Shown: positions 9,902 through 19,471 of the stretch, piece by piece
Numbering within the stretch: position 1 is the stretch's first letter
Layout: each line of letters begins with the position of its first letter
Assembly (NCBI GenBank): GCA_900095095.1
Contig: FMBT01000659.1
Coordinates: forward strand, 1 to 28,032
Direction: 5' to 3'
Origin: Fragilariopsis cylindrus CCMP1102
Taxonomy: Eukaryota > Bacillariophyta > Bacillariophyceae > Bacillariales > Bacillariaceae
Length of the DNA stretch: 28,032 nt
Notes under the pieces: model-generated
Seen by the model: only the letters and a program-made list of their open reading frames with translations
What the model was told of the DNA's origin: nothing
The model's database searches: none
Made by a program: the position numbers and the translations under genes

Positions 9902-11889
9902 ATGAAGCTAACGCGAACGGAAACGGAAATTGAAGAAGAAATAGAAAGCGAAGTTTTACTAACAAAAGAATTAAATCAATTAAGTTTTAAAGATCGTAAT
10001 GATTATCAAGGTAAGTGCTGATCAATCTCAACTATACACTAGAACGATAATGCCGTACACTACGTATTACTGCAACTTCGATCTCTATTTACAGTATAAA
10101 ATCTCGGTTATTTATGCATCCGTAATGTGCAATACAGTTTTACTAGGGCTCCAGCTAACATTAATCATTTACGATCATTTTCCTTTTTAAAATCTCCTAC
10201 CATCATAACACAATAATGTACAAAATGAATAAACGACACGACCGACCAATAACACAAAAAGATGAAATACATTCTGTGAAATGTTTAGCAATTGATGAGA
10301 CACAAATATTAATCGAACAATCAATTCATGAATTACAAATTGAAATTGATAGTAAAATTCCAGACACTGGAAAGACTGCATACCTACTTAGTCAACTTAC
10401 TGTAAAGAGACGTACATTTGTGAATTCAAAAGAATTTAGATTACGTTTTTTAAGATCTGAATTATTTGACGTTCAAAAATCTGCAATTCGAATGTTAAAA
10501 TGGTTAGACAAAGCATACAACTTATTTGGTTCAGTTGTACTAGAAAGACCTATACGTTTATCAGCAGATTTTACATCGAATGAACAAAAAGTGTTCCGTA
10601 AGGGATATGTACAACTAATGCCTGTTAGAGCATTTGGTACCGGCCGGCGGATTCTATGTATTATCCCATACGATGAAGGTTGGTATACAATATCTACACA
10701 GGTATTACTTAAAATGATGATGTATACAAGTTGGGTTATTGGGAATGACATTGATACACAACGCAAGGGAGCTGTTCTTATAAGTATGTTTGATTCATCC
10801 TTTCCTCAAAAACCGACTCTTGAGGCACCCTTACTTCCATCCGATCAATGGACACTATCTGTCCGGATGAGTGCTATGCATATATGCACACCCGATACAC
10901 CCATTTCTAGATTAAGAAGAAGTTTAATTATAATGGCATTGGGATCAGATCTACGTTCACGATTAAAATTACATGCTGGTACATCTATTGAACATAGATA
11001 TATACTACAAAACTATGGGATACCAATAGAATTTATTCCGATAACATACACTGGGAAAATAAAATTGAAATACGTAAGACAATGGCTAAGATTACGCAAT
11101 ATGATTGAAGATCAGGAAAAACTGATTGCTACAAATTCTAATGCCAGTAATATTATTATTACCGAAGCTCCATATCTCAATGATGTTCTTTTTAAACCGG
11201 GTGTTTCATTTACAAGTCATCCTGGTAATATCACATTACATAATCTGATTGAATCTAAAGTGAAACAACTTCATGAAATGGAAAATAGTAAGTCATCTAC
11301 AAGAAAAGAACTAGTATCAGAAATAATGGATGAAATGCAACATAAATATGAAAGTCGTTTCCTATATTGGCATCAATGCGGTCATATGTCTGATTGTTGG
11401 TGGGTATTACTTCACCCTGATGGCATTACAAATGATCAGAAGGTAGTTTTCAATAGAATTGAGCCTATATTTCGTAAACAATACTCAAAGAAACAACAAC
11501 AAGGAGAGGTAATAAGAACAAAATATATAGATAAGCAGCAAGCATTAATATTACATCAGAGCAATATGGCTACTGATGCACATAATGAAAATAGCAACAA
11601 TAATGAGAAGAAGAGAAAAATAACCGAATGCAACAACAACGATACACGGCAACGTAGTTTGACCTTTATTGACTCGGCTATCACTCGTAAGACTACTTCT
11701 TCAACTTCAGCTACTACTATAAAACAAAATGGTGGAACATACATATTCCATTCTCTTGATGGTAAACACAACAACAGCCAGGAACTCTTTAGTCTTCATC
11801 CCCATGACACTATCAACGGGAATGATGGAAGCAATAGCACAACATCGTCTGAATGCTTTGGCATGAAATTTGTTCCATGCAATGATTGA
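9902..11889 (+). CDS. CRAL-TRIO-like protein with C-terminal DUF6824-like motif
   Basis: Two exons, 9902-10010 and 10262-11889, about 578 residues. Exon 1 gives MKLTRTETEIEEEIESEVLL and then an LNQLSFKDRNDYQ helix; splicing yields YQDEIHSV. The region LRFLRSELFDVQKSAIRMLK matches the CRAL-TRIO N-terminal helix. The lobe has GRRILCIIP, GWYTISTQVLLKMMMYTSWV and NDIDTQRKG, followed by RSRLKLHAG and LQNYGIPIEFIP. This is the Sec14-type fold that binds and transfers hydrophobic lipids. After a linker comes NDVLFKPGVSF-TSHPGN, resembling diatom DUF6824 (NDVL..G....HPGN), then a charged helix and a CWWVLLHP segment. The last ~120 residues are disordered, Asn/Ser/Thr-rich. The pairing suggests a lipid-sensing regulator, as inference. 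Exon 2 alone could start at an ATG at 10216, but the splice is better supported. Confidence 0.78.
10011..10261 (+). other. spliceosomal intron of the CRAL-TRIO-like gene
   Basis: 251 nt from GTAAGT to an AAAAAG acceptor. The join (CAA G | AT GAA) keeps the frame and makes YQDEIHSV, which fits the conserved start of this family. Confidence 0.7.
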
Positions 11890-12878
11890 AATATATCTAC
11901 TGTATTGTTACAGTACTTACGATGCACGGATGCATACTACAGGCATCGCATACGCATCATTGTATTGCATCCTTTTCTGGTTATGAAGACAAAGCAATTA
12001 ATATACAGTATACATTCCAATACAGTATATAGATCTATCTAGAACGTATTTTACTTGACCTACAGTACAGTAATACATTGTTGATATCTACTGTAGTCAT
12101 TCGTGTTTATGTTCACTAGTATTCTGTAGCATTATTGTACCGTGTACTATATGGATATAGTCTTTTTCTATTCAAATACATAGGATGGTCCCTTAGCTAA
12201 TTTGGTCCAATTATGCATGGGGTAATTCTTCCAAGGTCGCATTTGATGGTAGCATTGGAGACGACAAGAAGGACGATGCTTCTGATGCGTCTGTTTTGCC
12301 TTTGGATACGACACTGTGGGTATAACTGCCAACGAATGTCTTGGAAAAATGTAATGCGGGAGAGTGCTTGAATTTAAGAGAGATCGAACGAATGAATGTC
12401 CCCCTCAGGTAGCTCTGAAGAAGAGGAGTAACTTTTAGATCAATACTGCACTACTAGCCAAATCAATCAATCAATCCTGAGTCGAGTCGAGTCAGTCGAG
12501 TCGAGTCCCGTATCAAATTCCAGGGAGAGATCGAGCGGACGAATATCTCCCCCTCCCACTTCTTACAGTATGACATTCCACGCAATGTATCATTGTTCAT
12601 CGAAGGATGGCGAACATCGGAAGAAATTCGCTCGAATAATTCGCGAAATATATTTCTAGTCTATAATATAATAGAATATTTCTAAGCGTTCACCTTGAGA
12701 AAGACAATGTAGGTTTACTGTACTATATAATAGTTTAAAAATACCATTACTATACCTAGGAATTAAATTTTACTTGCATCAATAACTAGTGTAGCTTATT
12801 GGACTTTCGTTGTATTTTTGTTGATTGATAATATAATAATCATGCAGTAATGGCTATTGCTGATCTATTGTTGCTTCA
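11890..12878. other. intergenic region with GAGTC repeats
   Basis: No gene recognised. A (GAGTC)n microsatellite occupies about 12479-12507, next to (AATC)n. Two similar segments, both GAGATCGA-C-GA followed by a CCCCCTC run, sit at about 12380-12410 and 12525-12555 and may be a diverged duplication. The region ends at the outer edge of the left inverted-repeat arm. Confidence 0.45.
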
Positions 12879-12992
12879 GTTGTTGAAGGAGCTCTTGCGG
12901 CGAAGAACTACCATGGGAGGTACATCATCCGGTGATAAAGTTGCTGACTTAATAGCTGCATGCTTTTGATCCTTTTTGATCACCTCAATTAT

Positions 12993-13484
12993 CTAAAAAC
13001 TATGATTCCTCTTAGTGTTATAGATATTGTTATAGGGAGTAGTTGCCGTAGGAAAAGAAGGAGACGATGATGACTTAGACGGTCCCTTCTCCCCACCCAC
13101 AACTGCCTTGAGTAGCGACTCCTTACTCTCCTGACGAAGAGGAATCGAAGGAGGGCCGTAGTTTTTCCTGTTGCTCTTTACTGCTTTTATCATCCATAAC
13201 CTTACGGAAGAAGACGCCCCAAGAGATGAAGAAGAAGCAGAAATTTCTCCAAGTAACACTTGTCGAAGATCATCTGATAAAGTACTGCTTGATGACGTTT
13301 GCTTTATTTGTGATGAAGGTCGGGCTTGTGATGGATAATCCCACCGATGGTCTTGCGTAGAAGAGAACGAGAAGAGATCTCTTGGGATTTTCGAAAGACG
13401 ATTCACCTCTTTCGCAACAGCAGCTTTATACTGCCAGTTAAGTGTAGGCTGTTCCTGAAATCGTACCTTCTTTTTCATATTCAT
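12993..13484 (-). CDS. MKKKVRF-family protein, left copy, C-terminally truncated
   Basis: 163 residues beginning MNMKKKVRFQEQPTLNWQYK. K-K-V-R-F fits the RVxF docking motif for protein phosphatase 1 (K/R-V-x-F), so a phosphatase-binding regulator is possible but not shown. A conserved segment AAVAKEVNRLSKIPRDLFSF follows; the rest is Ser/Pro-rich and probably disordered. It is a paralogue of the gene at 25753 in inverted orientation. Two local differences offset each other around SSVRLWMIKAVKSN, so a short stretch is read in another frame relative to the other copy. The stop TAG at 12993-12995 looks premature: 38 further in-frame codons run to a TGA at 12876-12878 and end in VVLRRKSSFNN, a part also preserved, out of frame, beside the other copy. 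Expression of a shortened protein is possible. Confidence 0.6.
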   Translation of the reverse strand: MNMKKKVRFQEQPTLNWQYKAAVAKEVNRLSKIPRDLFSFSSTQDHRWDYPSQARPSSQIKQTSSSSTLSDDLRQVLLGEISASSSSLGASSSVRLWMIKAVKSNRKNYGPPSIPLRQESKESLLKAVVGGEKGPSKSSSSPSFPTATTPYNNIYNTKRNHSF

Positions 13485-14165
13485 TTTGATATATAGTTGG
13501 TTCTAGGTCTGTTGATAGTTGACAGTCTTGACGGTCTTTGATTTATGGTTTGTAAATTATTGTGAGCAATACCTTGACCCCCCATTCAATAGCGGATTGA
13601 TGTGATTCTGGTTCTGTTGAGAGTTGCTGACAGTGTTGATGTTCCTTGACTTACGTTTTGTAAATATTTGTGAGCAACATCTTGACCACCCCTTCAATGC
13701 CGGATTGATATGAAGATGGAATAGTAAATAGTAAATAATAAAGGAATTTCTTCCTTCCTTTCTTTTCCATTCAAGATAAAATTAAAAATAATTAAGCATA
13801 TGCAGTAAAATTCTACGGTATTTGACTGATACTTTTGTGATAACACATGCTGGGCGATGCCAATGACTTGGAATAAGTAGAAAGTAAATTTAACACGATC
13901 AGTGACGTAGGAAAAAAGAATTTCATTCTTTCATTCCCATTGAAGATAAAATTAAAATTAATTAAAATAAGCGCCAACGACAATAACTTACCTGGACTCA
14001 TTTATTAATCGATGACGACGGTCCAATCTATGGTAATAATTATATGAGTTAATCACGCGTACTGAAAATAAAGAACGTAACCTTTTTGACCTGATTCGAT
14101 TCTGCATTATTCTCCCTTCTTTATTCTCCCTTCTTCGTGTTGATTAACGCAAAAAATATTAAGAG
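13485..14165. other. upstream region of left MKKKVRF gene within the repeat arm
   Basis: No gene supported. It holds the promoter side of the minus-strand MKKKVRF copy. It contains a local duplication: the GAGCAA-ACCTTGACC blocks occur at about 13560-13590 and 13670-13700, and a TTCCATTCAAGATAAAATTAAAA-type block occurs near 13768 and 13934. The same blocks occur, inverted, in the right arm. Confidence 0.5.
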
Positions 14166-14383
14166 TGTAGCAAACGGTCCTTCCGTCATTAGTGACTATG
14201 ACCGGCGAGCGAATAGCGAGCACTTCACCTGGCGCGCTAGACGTTCAACGTCTATGTAATCGTGTCAAGGGAATCAGCGATCCGAGCTGATTGCATACTC
14301 TAGTTCAATAGAATAACATGTAGTAACATACATGCTCACAATATAATATAACCTATTAACTAACTTCAATCTAGTTTAGGACA
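14166..14383 (+). repeat. 5' LTR
   Basis: 218 bp, begins TGTAGC and ends GGACA (TGT...ACA inverted ends). Compared by eye it is identical to 19254-19471. Confidence 0.93.
14239..14253. promoter_or_regulatory. ACGT palindrome in LTR, possible bZIP-type site
   Basis: AGACGTTCAACGTCT is a perfect 7-bp inverted repeat around one base, with an ACGT-containing core resembling CRE/bZIP sites. It is repeated at 19327-19341 in the 3' LTR. A TATA-like stretch (ATATAATATA) lies at about 14341-14350. A transcriptional role is inference. Confidence 0.3.
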
Positions 14384-14432
14384 CAGTAATTACTACCTTT
14401 TACAGGCTAGAAGGTTAATCAAATCAATCAAG

Positions 14433-15674
14433 ATGAGCGCAAGTCAATCAGTAATCAAGTATGCAGAAGGTTTCAAGAAAGAAGACTTGGAACGCACTAA
14501 GCTTAAAACTGTCAACGCCCAAGGGCGAGGAGACGGTGTGGAAAACTGTGCGTCCTTTGACAAAGGAGGCATCGAAGTTTTACTGTATGTGATTGAGGAC
14601 TTTCTGATTGCAGCAAGTTCTTTGAACATCACTACTTCAGATCAACACATTGAATTCTTCAAGAAGATCTTAGGACATGGGTCCTCGGAAAAGTTCAAGA
14701 GATTAAGGGCCAAGAACCTCGGAAGATACGTGGATAGAGTAGAGGTCCAACAGCAACAAGATGCCAATGGGCAAGTGTTGAATGTGGATGTAACAATCAT
14801 CGGATCCGCATTTCAAATCCTATTGGAAGATTTCATCAGGATGTACTGTACAAGTACGGATTCAAAAGGAGATCTAATCGAATATCTCAAGTCGGAGGAA
14901 TGCCGAAAGCCTATGAAGGCAACAGTGGCAACACATCAAGATCGGATGGAAGAATTGATGAGATTTACTACCATGTTAGAAGGATCAAGACCAAATCTAA
15001 CAGAACAGGAACAGAAGTTGATCTTGTTTCGATCCTTTCCATTAGCATGGCAAATCAATTGGAATAGAACTCAGGTTTCGGCACGAGATGCGACGGTAGA
15101 GACTTTGATGTCATATATGGCACGAGAGAAGGAATATGCAGACCTGGAATGGAAGAAAAATCACAAGAAGAAAGAAAACAACAAAGGTGAAAACAAAGGC
15201 TACCAAGGTAAGGGTGGTCGAGGACGCGGCTACCAAGGAAGAGGTGGTCGTGGTCGTGGTAGAGAAGGTCGTGGCCGAGGACAAGGTCGTGGCGACAATG
15301 AAAGATGCAGACAGCATGATGGAGAACATCTATGGAAACTATGTCCATCCAACTTCAACAGTCCAGCCGGAAAAGCTGCAGGAGCAGGAAGAGGTCGAGG
15401 CGGTGGACGCGATGGTGGTAGAGGTCGAGGTAATGGACGTGGAGGATATGAATCTTATCATGCGAACAGTTATCCAACTGGTGGTTACAATCACTTACCT
15501 CCACCTCCGTATTACGGTAGTCCAGCAAGCTTACCACCACCAGTATCCCATGTATCAGTGAGCCCATCAGAGAGCCACTACTATTCACAACGCGGTGGAA
15601 GTCAACCACCGTCGTTAGCACCTACTCACAATGAAGTCTACATGTGTTCGGATGGACGCTATTACAATCGTTGA
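14433..15674 (+). CDS. gag: retrotransposon Gag
   Basis: 413 residues starting 49 bases after the 5' LTR. The N-terminal 230 residues are helical and capsid-like: SFPLAWQINWNRTQ is followed by ATVETLMSYMAREKEY, the usual end of a Ty3-type capsid helix bundle. A Lys-rich linker leads to RGG/GRG repeats (about 250-290 and 325-350) typical of an RNA-binding nucleocapsid. Between them is one atypical zinc knuckle, CRQHDGEHLWKLC, spaced C-x2-H-x3-H-x4-C in place of CCHC. The C-terminus is Pro/Tyr/Ser-rich. It packages element RNA into particles. The frame ends with a single TGA, and the next frame is the same one, open into pol. Confidence 0.88.
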   Translation: MSASQSVIKYAEGFKKEDLERTKLKTVNAQGRGDGVENCASFDKGGIEVLLYVIEDFLIAASSLNITTSDQHIEFFKKILGHGSSEKFKRLRAKNLGRYVDRVEVQQQQDANGQVLNVDVTIIGSAFQILLEDFIRMYCTSTDSKGDLIEYLKSEECRKPMKATVATHQDRMEELMRFTTMLEGSRPNLTEQEQKLILFRSFPLAWQINWNRTQVSARDATVETLMSYMAREKEYADLEWKKNHKKKENNKGENKGYQGKGGRGRGYQGRGGRGRGREGRGRGQGRGDNERCRQHDGEHLWKLCPSNFNSPAGKAAGAGRGRGGGRDGGRGRGNGRGGYESYHANSYPTGGYNHLPPPPYYGSPASLPPPVSHVSVSPSESHYYSQRGGSQPPSLAPTHNEVYMCSDGRYYNR

Positions 15675-18600
15675 AATAAGGCTACAACAGTAGCGCCCAC
15701 AGCATCAAGTGATGTGAACAACAGCTGCAGAATGCAGGCACAAGAAGTGCAGAATGTTGATGTGAAGGCAGGCACAGTACTGAATGTACTGGCGTCTAAC
15801 AACGACTCCTCATTGTTTGAGCAACGAGTCGATCAGTTGAACACTGATCCCAGCGAATCTAATCTATGTATGAATGAGTGGATGAACCACAATGAATTAT
15901 ATGCAGCATTACAAGCTGAAACAGAAGAATCTGTTGATTTAGCACCAATATCAATATTAAGGTGTCAAACAATACAAGGACAATATATCGAACGACCACT
16001 AGTCGTGTTATTCGATGGAGGAAGTAGTGGAACACTACTGAATAGACGTTGTCTACCCCCTGGAGCATGTCCAAGTCGATCGGAACGTCGTCAAATAACA
16101 ACCACTGCATCAGGGTCTTTTGACACATCCTTATCAGTAACAATGAGAAATGTGAGTTTACCAGAATTTAGCAATGGTAGACGATTAGAAGCAGTATCAA
16201 CTAGACTGTTCGATGCTCCCAACTGTCAGTACGACATCATCTTAGGAAGAGACTTCCTTCGTTTAGCAGGCATCTCTATGTCTTGGGAAACAAATGAAAT
16301 AAAATGGATAGATCGGACGGTACCGATGAAAACTCCACATCATTACAACAACAATGTTAATACAAATCAGTACAAAGAAGATGAACTCTTCGAAATCAAA
16401 ACAATATTAGAAAGAAAATACAAGGAAGTAACTCCTAAAGAATGTGCGGATGAACAGGATCATATGTCATTAGATGAACGAATTAAGTTCGAACGAATGC
16501 TAGACAAGCATAAAAAGCTTTTTGATGGAAAATTGGGTTATTATCCACATGAAAAACTTCACTTACAAATCAAACAAGGTACAAAACCAGTTCATAAAAA
16601 GCCATATCCTGTTCCATATACGAGACAAGAGGTCTTCAAACGCGAACTAGAGAATCTAGAAAAAGATGGAGTGCTTCGTCGTTGTGGAATGACAAATTGG
16701 GCTTCACCAACTTTTATAATTCCAAAATCCAATAATACAGTTAGATGGGTCAGTGACTTCAGGGAATTGAACAAACACCTAGAACGTCCACAGTATCCGG
16801 TACCAAAAATACAAGACATCATGTTAAAACAGAGAGGTTATAGTCACTTTACAAAGATTGATCTTTCTATGATGTTTTACTGTTTTGAAATGGATGAAGA
16901 GAGCAAGGAGCTCTGTACAATAACAACTCCATTTGGTAAATATCAATACAATCGAGTACCAATGGGTATCAAAGTGTCTCCGGACTTTGCCCAATCGATG
17001 ATAAAGAAAATTCTACATGGTCTAGATATAGATGCATACATGGATGATCTTGGTATTTGGACCAAAGGTACATTTGATGATCACTTTAAAATAGTTGACA
17101 CAGTTTTGGAAAGACTAACATCAAATGGAATGAAATGTAATCCATTGAAATGTAAATGGGGAGTCAAGGAAGCACACTTCCTTGGACATTACATGACGCC
17201 AGAAGGTATAACACCAATGAGAAACAAAGTTGAGGCAGTACTCAAATTAGGTCGACCAACTGACAAAACACAAGTACGATCATTCATTGGTGCAGTAACT
17301 TTCTACAAAAGTATGTGGCCGAGCGGTCACATATACTAGCACCCTTACATGAGTTAACTGGAGATGTACCCTTTGTATGGGGCCCTCGACAGGTCAAAGC
17401 GTATGATACAATGAAAGCAATGATTGCTGCAGACGCAATGACAACTTACCCCGATTTGAATTTGCCATTTGATATATATACAGATGCAAGTGACTATCAA
17501 CTTGGTGCTGCAATTATACAAAATGGAAACCAATCGCGTATTGGTCTAAGAAATTAACTGAATCACAGAAGAACTACAATACAACAGAAAGGAGCTACTC
17601 GCAATTGTAATGTGTATTAAAGAGTACCATGACATTTTATATGGAGGCGACTGAATGTCTTCACTGACCACAAAAATTTAACTTTTCATACACTATCGCC
17701 ACCTCGTGTAATGAGATGGAAGCTTTTCCTGGAAGATTATGATATTAACTTACAGTATGTTCCAGGCAAAGTCAATGTTCTTGCAGATGCTTTTTCAAGG
17801 CTGCCTCGTATGGATGCACCCTCGCCGGGGAAGAATGAGTTAAAAGGAAAACTTATTGATTGGAACAAGATAATAGTACCAACGGATGAACAAGATGTAT
17901 TCTTTTCATACGATGAACACGATAAAGATCCTCAAATACTACCAACAATATGTCGAAATGAAGACATTGAAATGATTGAACTATTCATGAATCTACCTAC
18001 CTTACAGGAGATGAATTGTCCAACAACAGTTCATAATATACAACAGCATCAAGCTGGTGATGTGAGGCTGATACAAATGTCGTTAGCTCAGCCACATATA
18101 TATCCGATACGAGTTATCAACGGACGCAATCTAATATGCTATCGAGACAATGCAACAGTATTACAACCTGAATGGAAAATATATCTACCACAATCAATGA
18201 TACAAAATGTTATTAGATGGTATCATCTACTACTAGGACATTGCGGAACGACGAAAGTATACAATACAATAAGGGCTAGATTTCACGCCGAAAGATTATC
18301 AGTACATTGTAAGGAATATGTATGCCCAGAAAACTGTCATATGTATAAACAACAAGGCAGAGGATATGGTAAATTACCACCAAGACATGCTAATATATCA
18401 CCATGGAATGAAGTATGTATTGATCTAATCGGTCCATGGGAAATCGTCGTCAATGGAAACATATGTGTGTTTAAAGCACTAACCTGCATCGATCCTGTAA
18501 CAAACTTAGTGGAATTGATTCGTATTCAAAACAAAACCATGATGCATGTAGCAGAACAGTTTGAAAACTCTTGGCTGTCAAGATATCCCAGACCAAATAG

Positions 18601-19195
18601 ATGTGTACATGATAATGGAACCGAATTCATTGGATTGACGTTTGTCGATCTATTGGCAAGATATGGTATAAAGGATGTGTGTACAGCAGTACGAAATCCT
18701 CAAGCAAATGCAATATGCGAAAGAATGCATCAGACAATAGGAGACATACTACGAGTAGTATTACATACTAATCCACCACAGAATGAGAATGATGCGAACC
18801 AGGTAATGGATAATGCATTGGCAACGTGTATGCATGCCATGAGATGCTCAGTCAGTGCACCGATAGGAACTTCCCCAGGAGCAATGGTGTACGGTAGAGA
18901 TATGATTATGGATGTACCATTACTAGCAAACTTAGCAACAATCCGAAACGGTCGTCAACAGATGATTGATGAAAATCTAATCAAACAAAACAAAAGAAGA
19001 ATTGAACATCACTTTCGAGTAGGAGATAGAGTGATGCAAATCGTATGGAACAAATCGAAACTGTCGGAAAGGTCTTCAGGTCCCTTTCGAATTCTAGCTA
19101 CTCATACCAATGGTACCATAACAATACAGAGAACACCTACAGTAACGGATACACAATCAACGCGATGGTTTGCTCCGTACAAAGGAATTGAATAA
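15675..19195 (+). pseudogene. pol: retrotransposon Pol (protease-RT-RNase H-integrase), frameshifted
   Basis: The frame follows gag's TGA in phase; the first ATG is at 15732. Protease: LFDGGSSGTLL, with D-G-G replacing the usual D-T/S-G, and later DIILGRDFL. RT: TNWASPTFIIPK, the catalytic KIDLS, the FGKYQYNRVPMG pocket and AYMDDLGIW. RNase H: YTDASDYQLGAAI, an ERKELLAI-equivalent, FTDHKNL and ADAFSRLPR supply the acidic set. Integrase: a zinc-binding start (YHLLLGH; CPENC, spaced Cx3C), then Asp in CIDLIGPW, Asp in HDNGTEF and Glu in NAICERMH, then a GPF module. Frames move 0, 2, 1, 0, 2 through four one-base losses near 17322, 17528, 17589 and 17648. As written, this copy cannot make RNase H or integrase fused to RT. 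Uninterrupted frames cover 15675-17339 and 17711-19195. Confidence 0.88.
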
Positions 19196-19240
19196 AGAAT
19201 TGTAATGGAGATTAAGATAGCTTACACGCGGAAGCTTGAT

Positions 19241-19253
19241 CTTAGTGGGAGAG
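19241..19253 (+). other. polypurine tract
   Basis: The purine-rich GTGGGAGAG lies immediately before the 3' LTR, where plus-strand DNA synthesis primes in LTR retroelements. Confidence 0.65.
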
Positions 19254-19471
19254 TGTAGCAAACGGTCCTTCCGTCATTAGTGACTATGACCGGCGAGCGA
19301 ATAGCGAGCACTTCACCTGGCGCGCTAGACGTTCAACGTCTATGTAATCGTGTCAAGGGAATCAGCGATCCGAGCTGATTGCATACTCTAGTTCAATAGA
19401 ATAACATGTAGTAACATACATGCTCACAATATAATATAACCTATTAACTAACTTCAATCTAGTTTAGGACA
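19254..19471 (+). repeat. 3' LTR
   Basis: 218 bp, same sequence and ends as 14166-14383. Its last base lies two bases before the first unit of a tandem array. Confidence 0.93.

Larger units (their letters stand above)
12879..14165 (+). repeat. left arm (outer part) of large diverged inverted repeat
   Basis: Its reverse complement aligns with 24,940-26,359. Landmarks are the shared 3' segment GATGATGTACCTCCCATGGTAG, the MKKKVRF gene, its upstream TGTTGATAGTTGACAGTCTTGA block, and the ACGGTATTTGACTGATA and GCGCCAACGACAATAAC blocks. The arm continues at 19472 after the retroelement. Confidence 0.85.
14166..19471 (+). mobile_element. Ty3/gypsy-type LTR retrotransposon, nearly complete
   Basis: 5306 bp from 5' LTR to 3' LTR. 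The order is gag, protease, reverse transcriptase, RNase H, integrase. RT before integrase places it in Ty3/gypsy (Metaviridae), not copia. The two 218-bp LTRs appear identical, which argues for a very recent insertion or gene conversion. Gag and the RT and integrase parts are intact; pol has four single-base frame breaks, all in the RNase H region. No target-site duplication is visible: the bases before the 5' LTR are TTAAGAG, those after the 3' LTR are ATCGTCT. No primer-binding site complementary to an ordinary tRNA 3' end is evident after the 5' LTR (CAGTAATTACTACC). No chromodomain is visible after integrase. Confidence 0.93.

Noticed and set aside
10187..10381. Minus-strand frame over the CRAL-TRIO intron/exon border
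   Set aside because: Antisense shadow of exon 2.
12360..12560. Possible RNA gene around GAGATCGA and CCCCCTC segments
   Set aside because: I could not form a tRNA or other known RNA fold; it looks like a diverged duplication next to microsatellites.
14384..14432. tRNA-type primer-binding site after the 5' LTR
   Set aside because: The sequence lacks the TGG start expected from a tRNA CCA end, and I found no convincing self-priming complement in the LTR.
15055..15621. Several frames overlapping gag on both strands
   Set aside because: The RGG/GRG codon repeats keep all frames open; only the gag frame has sensible protein content.
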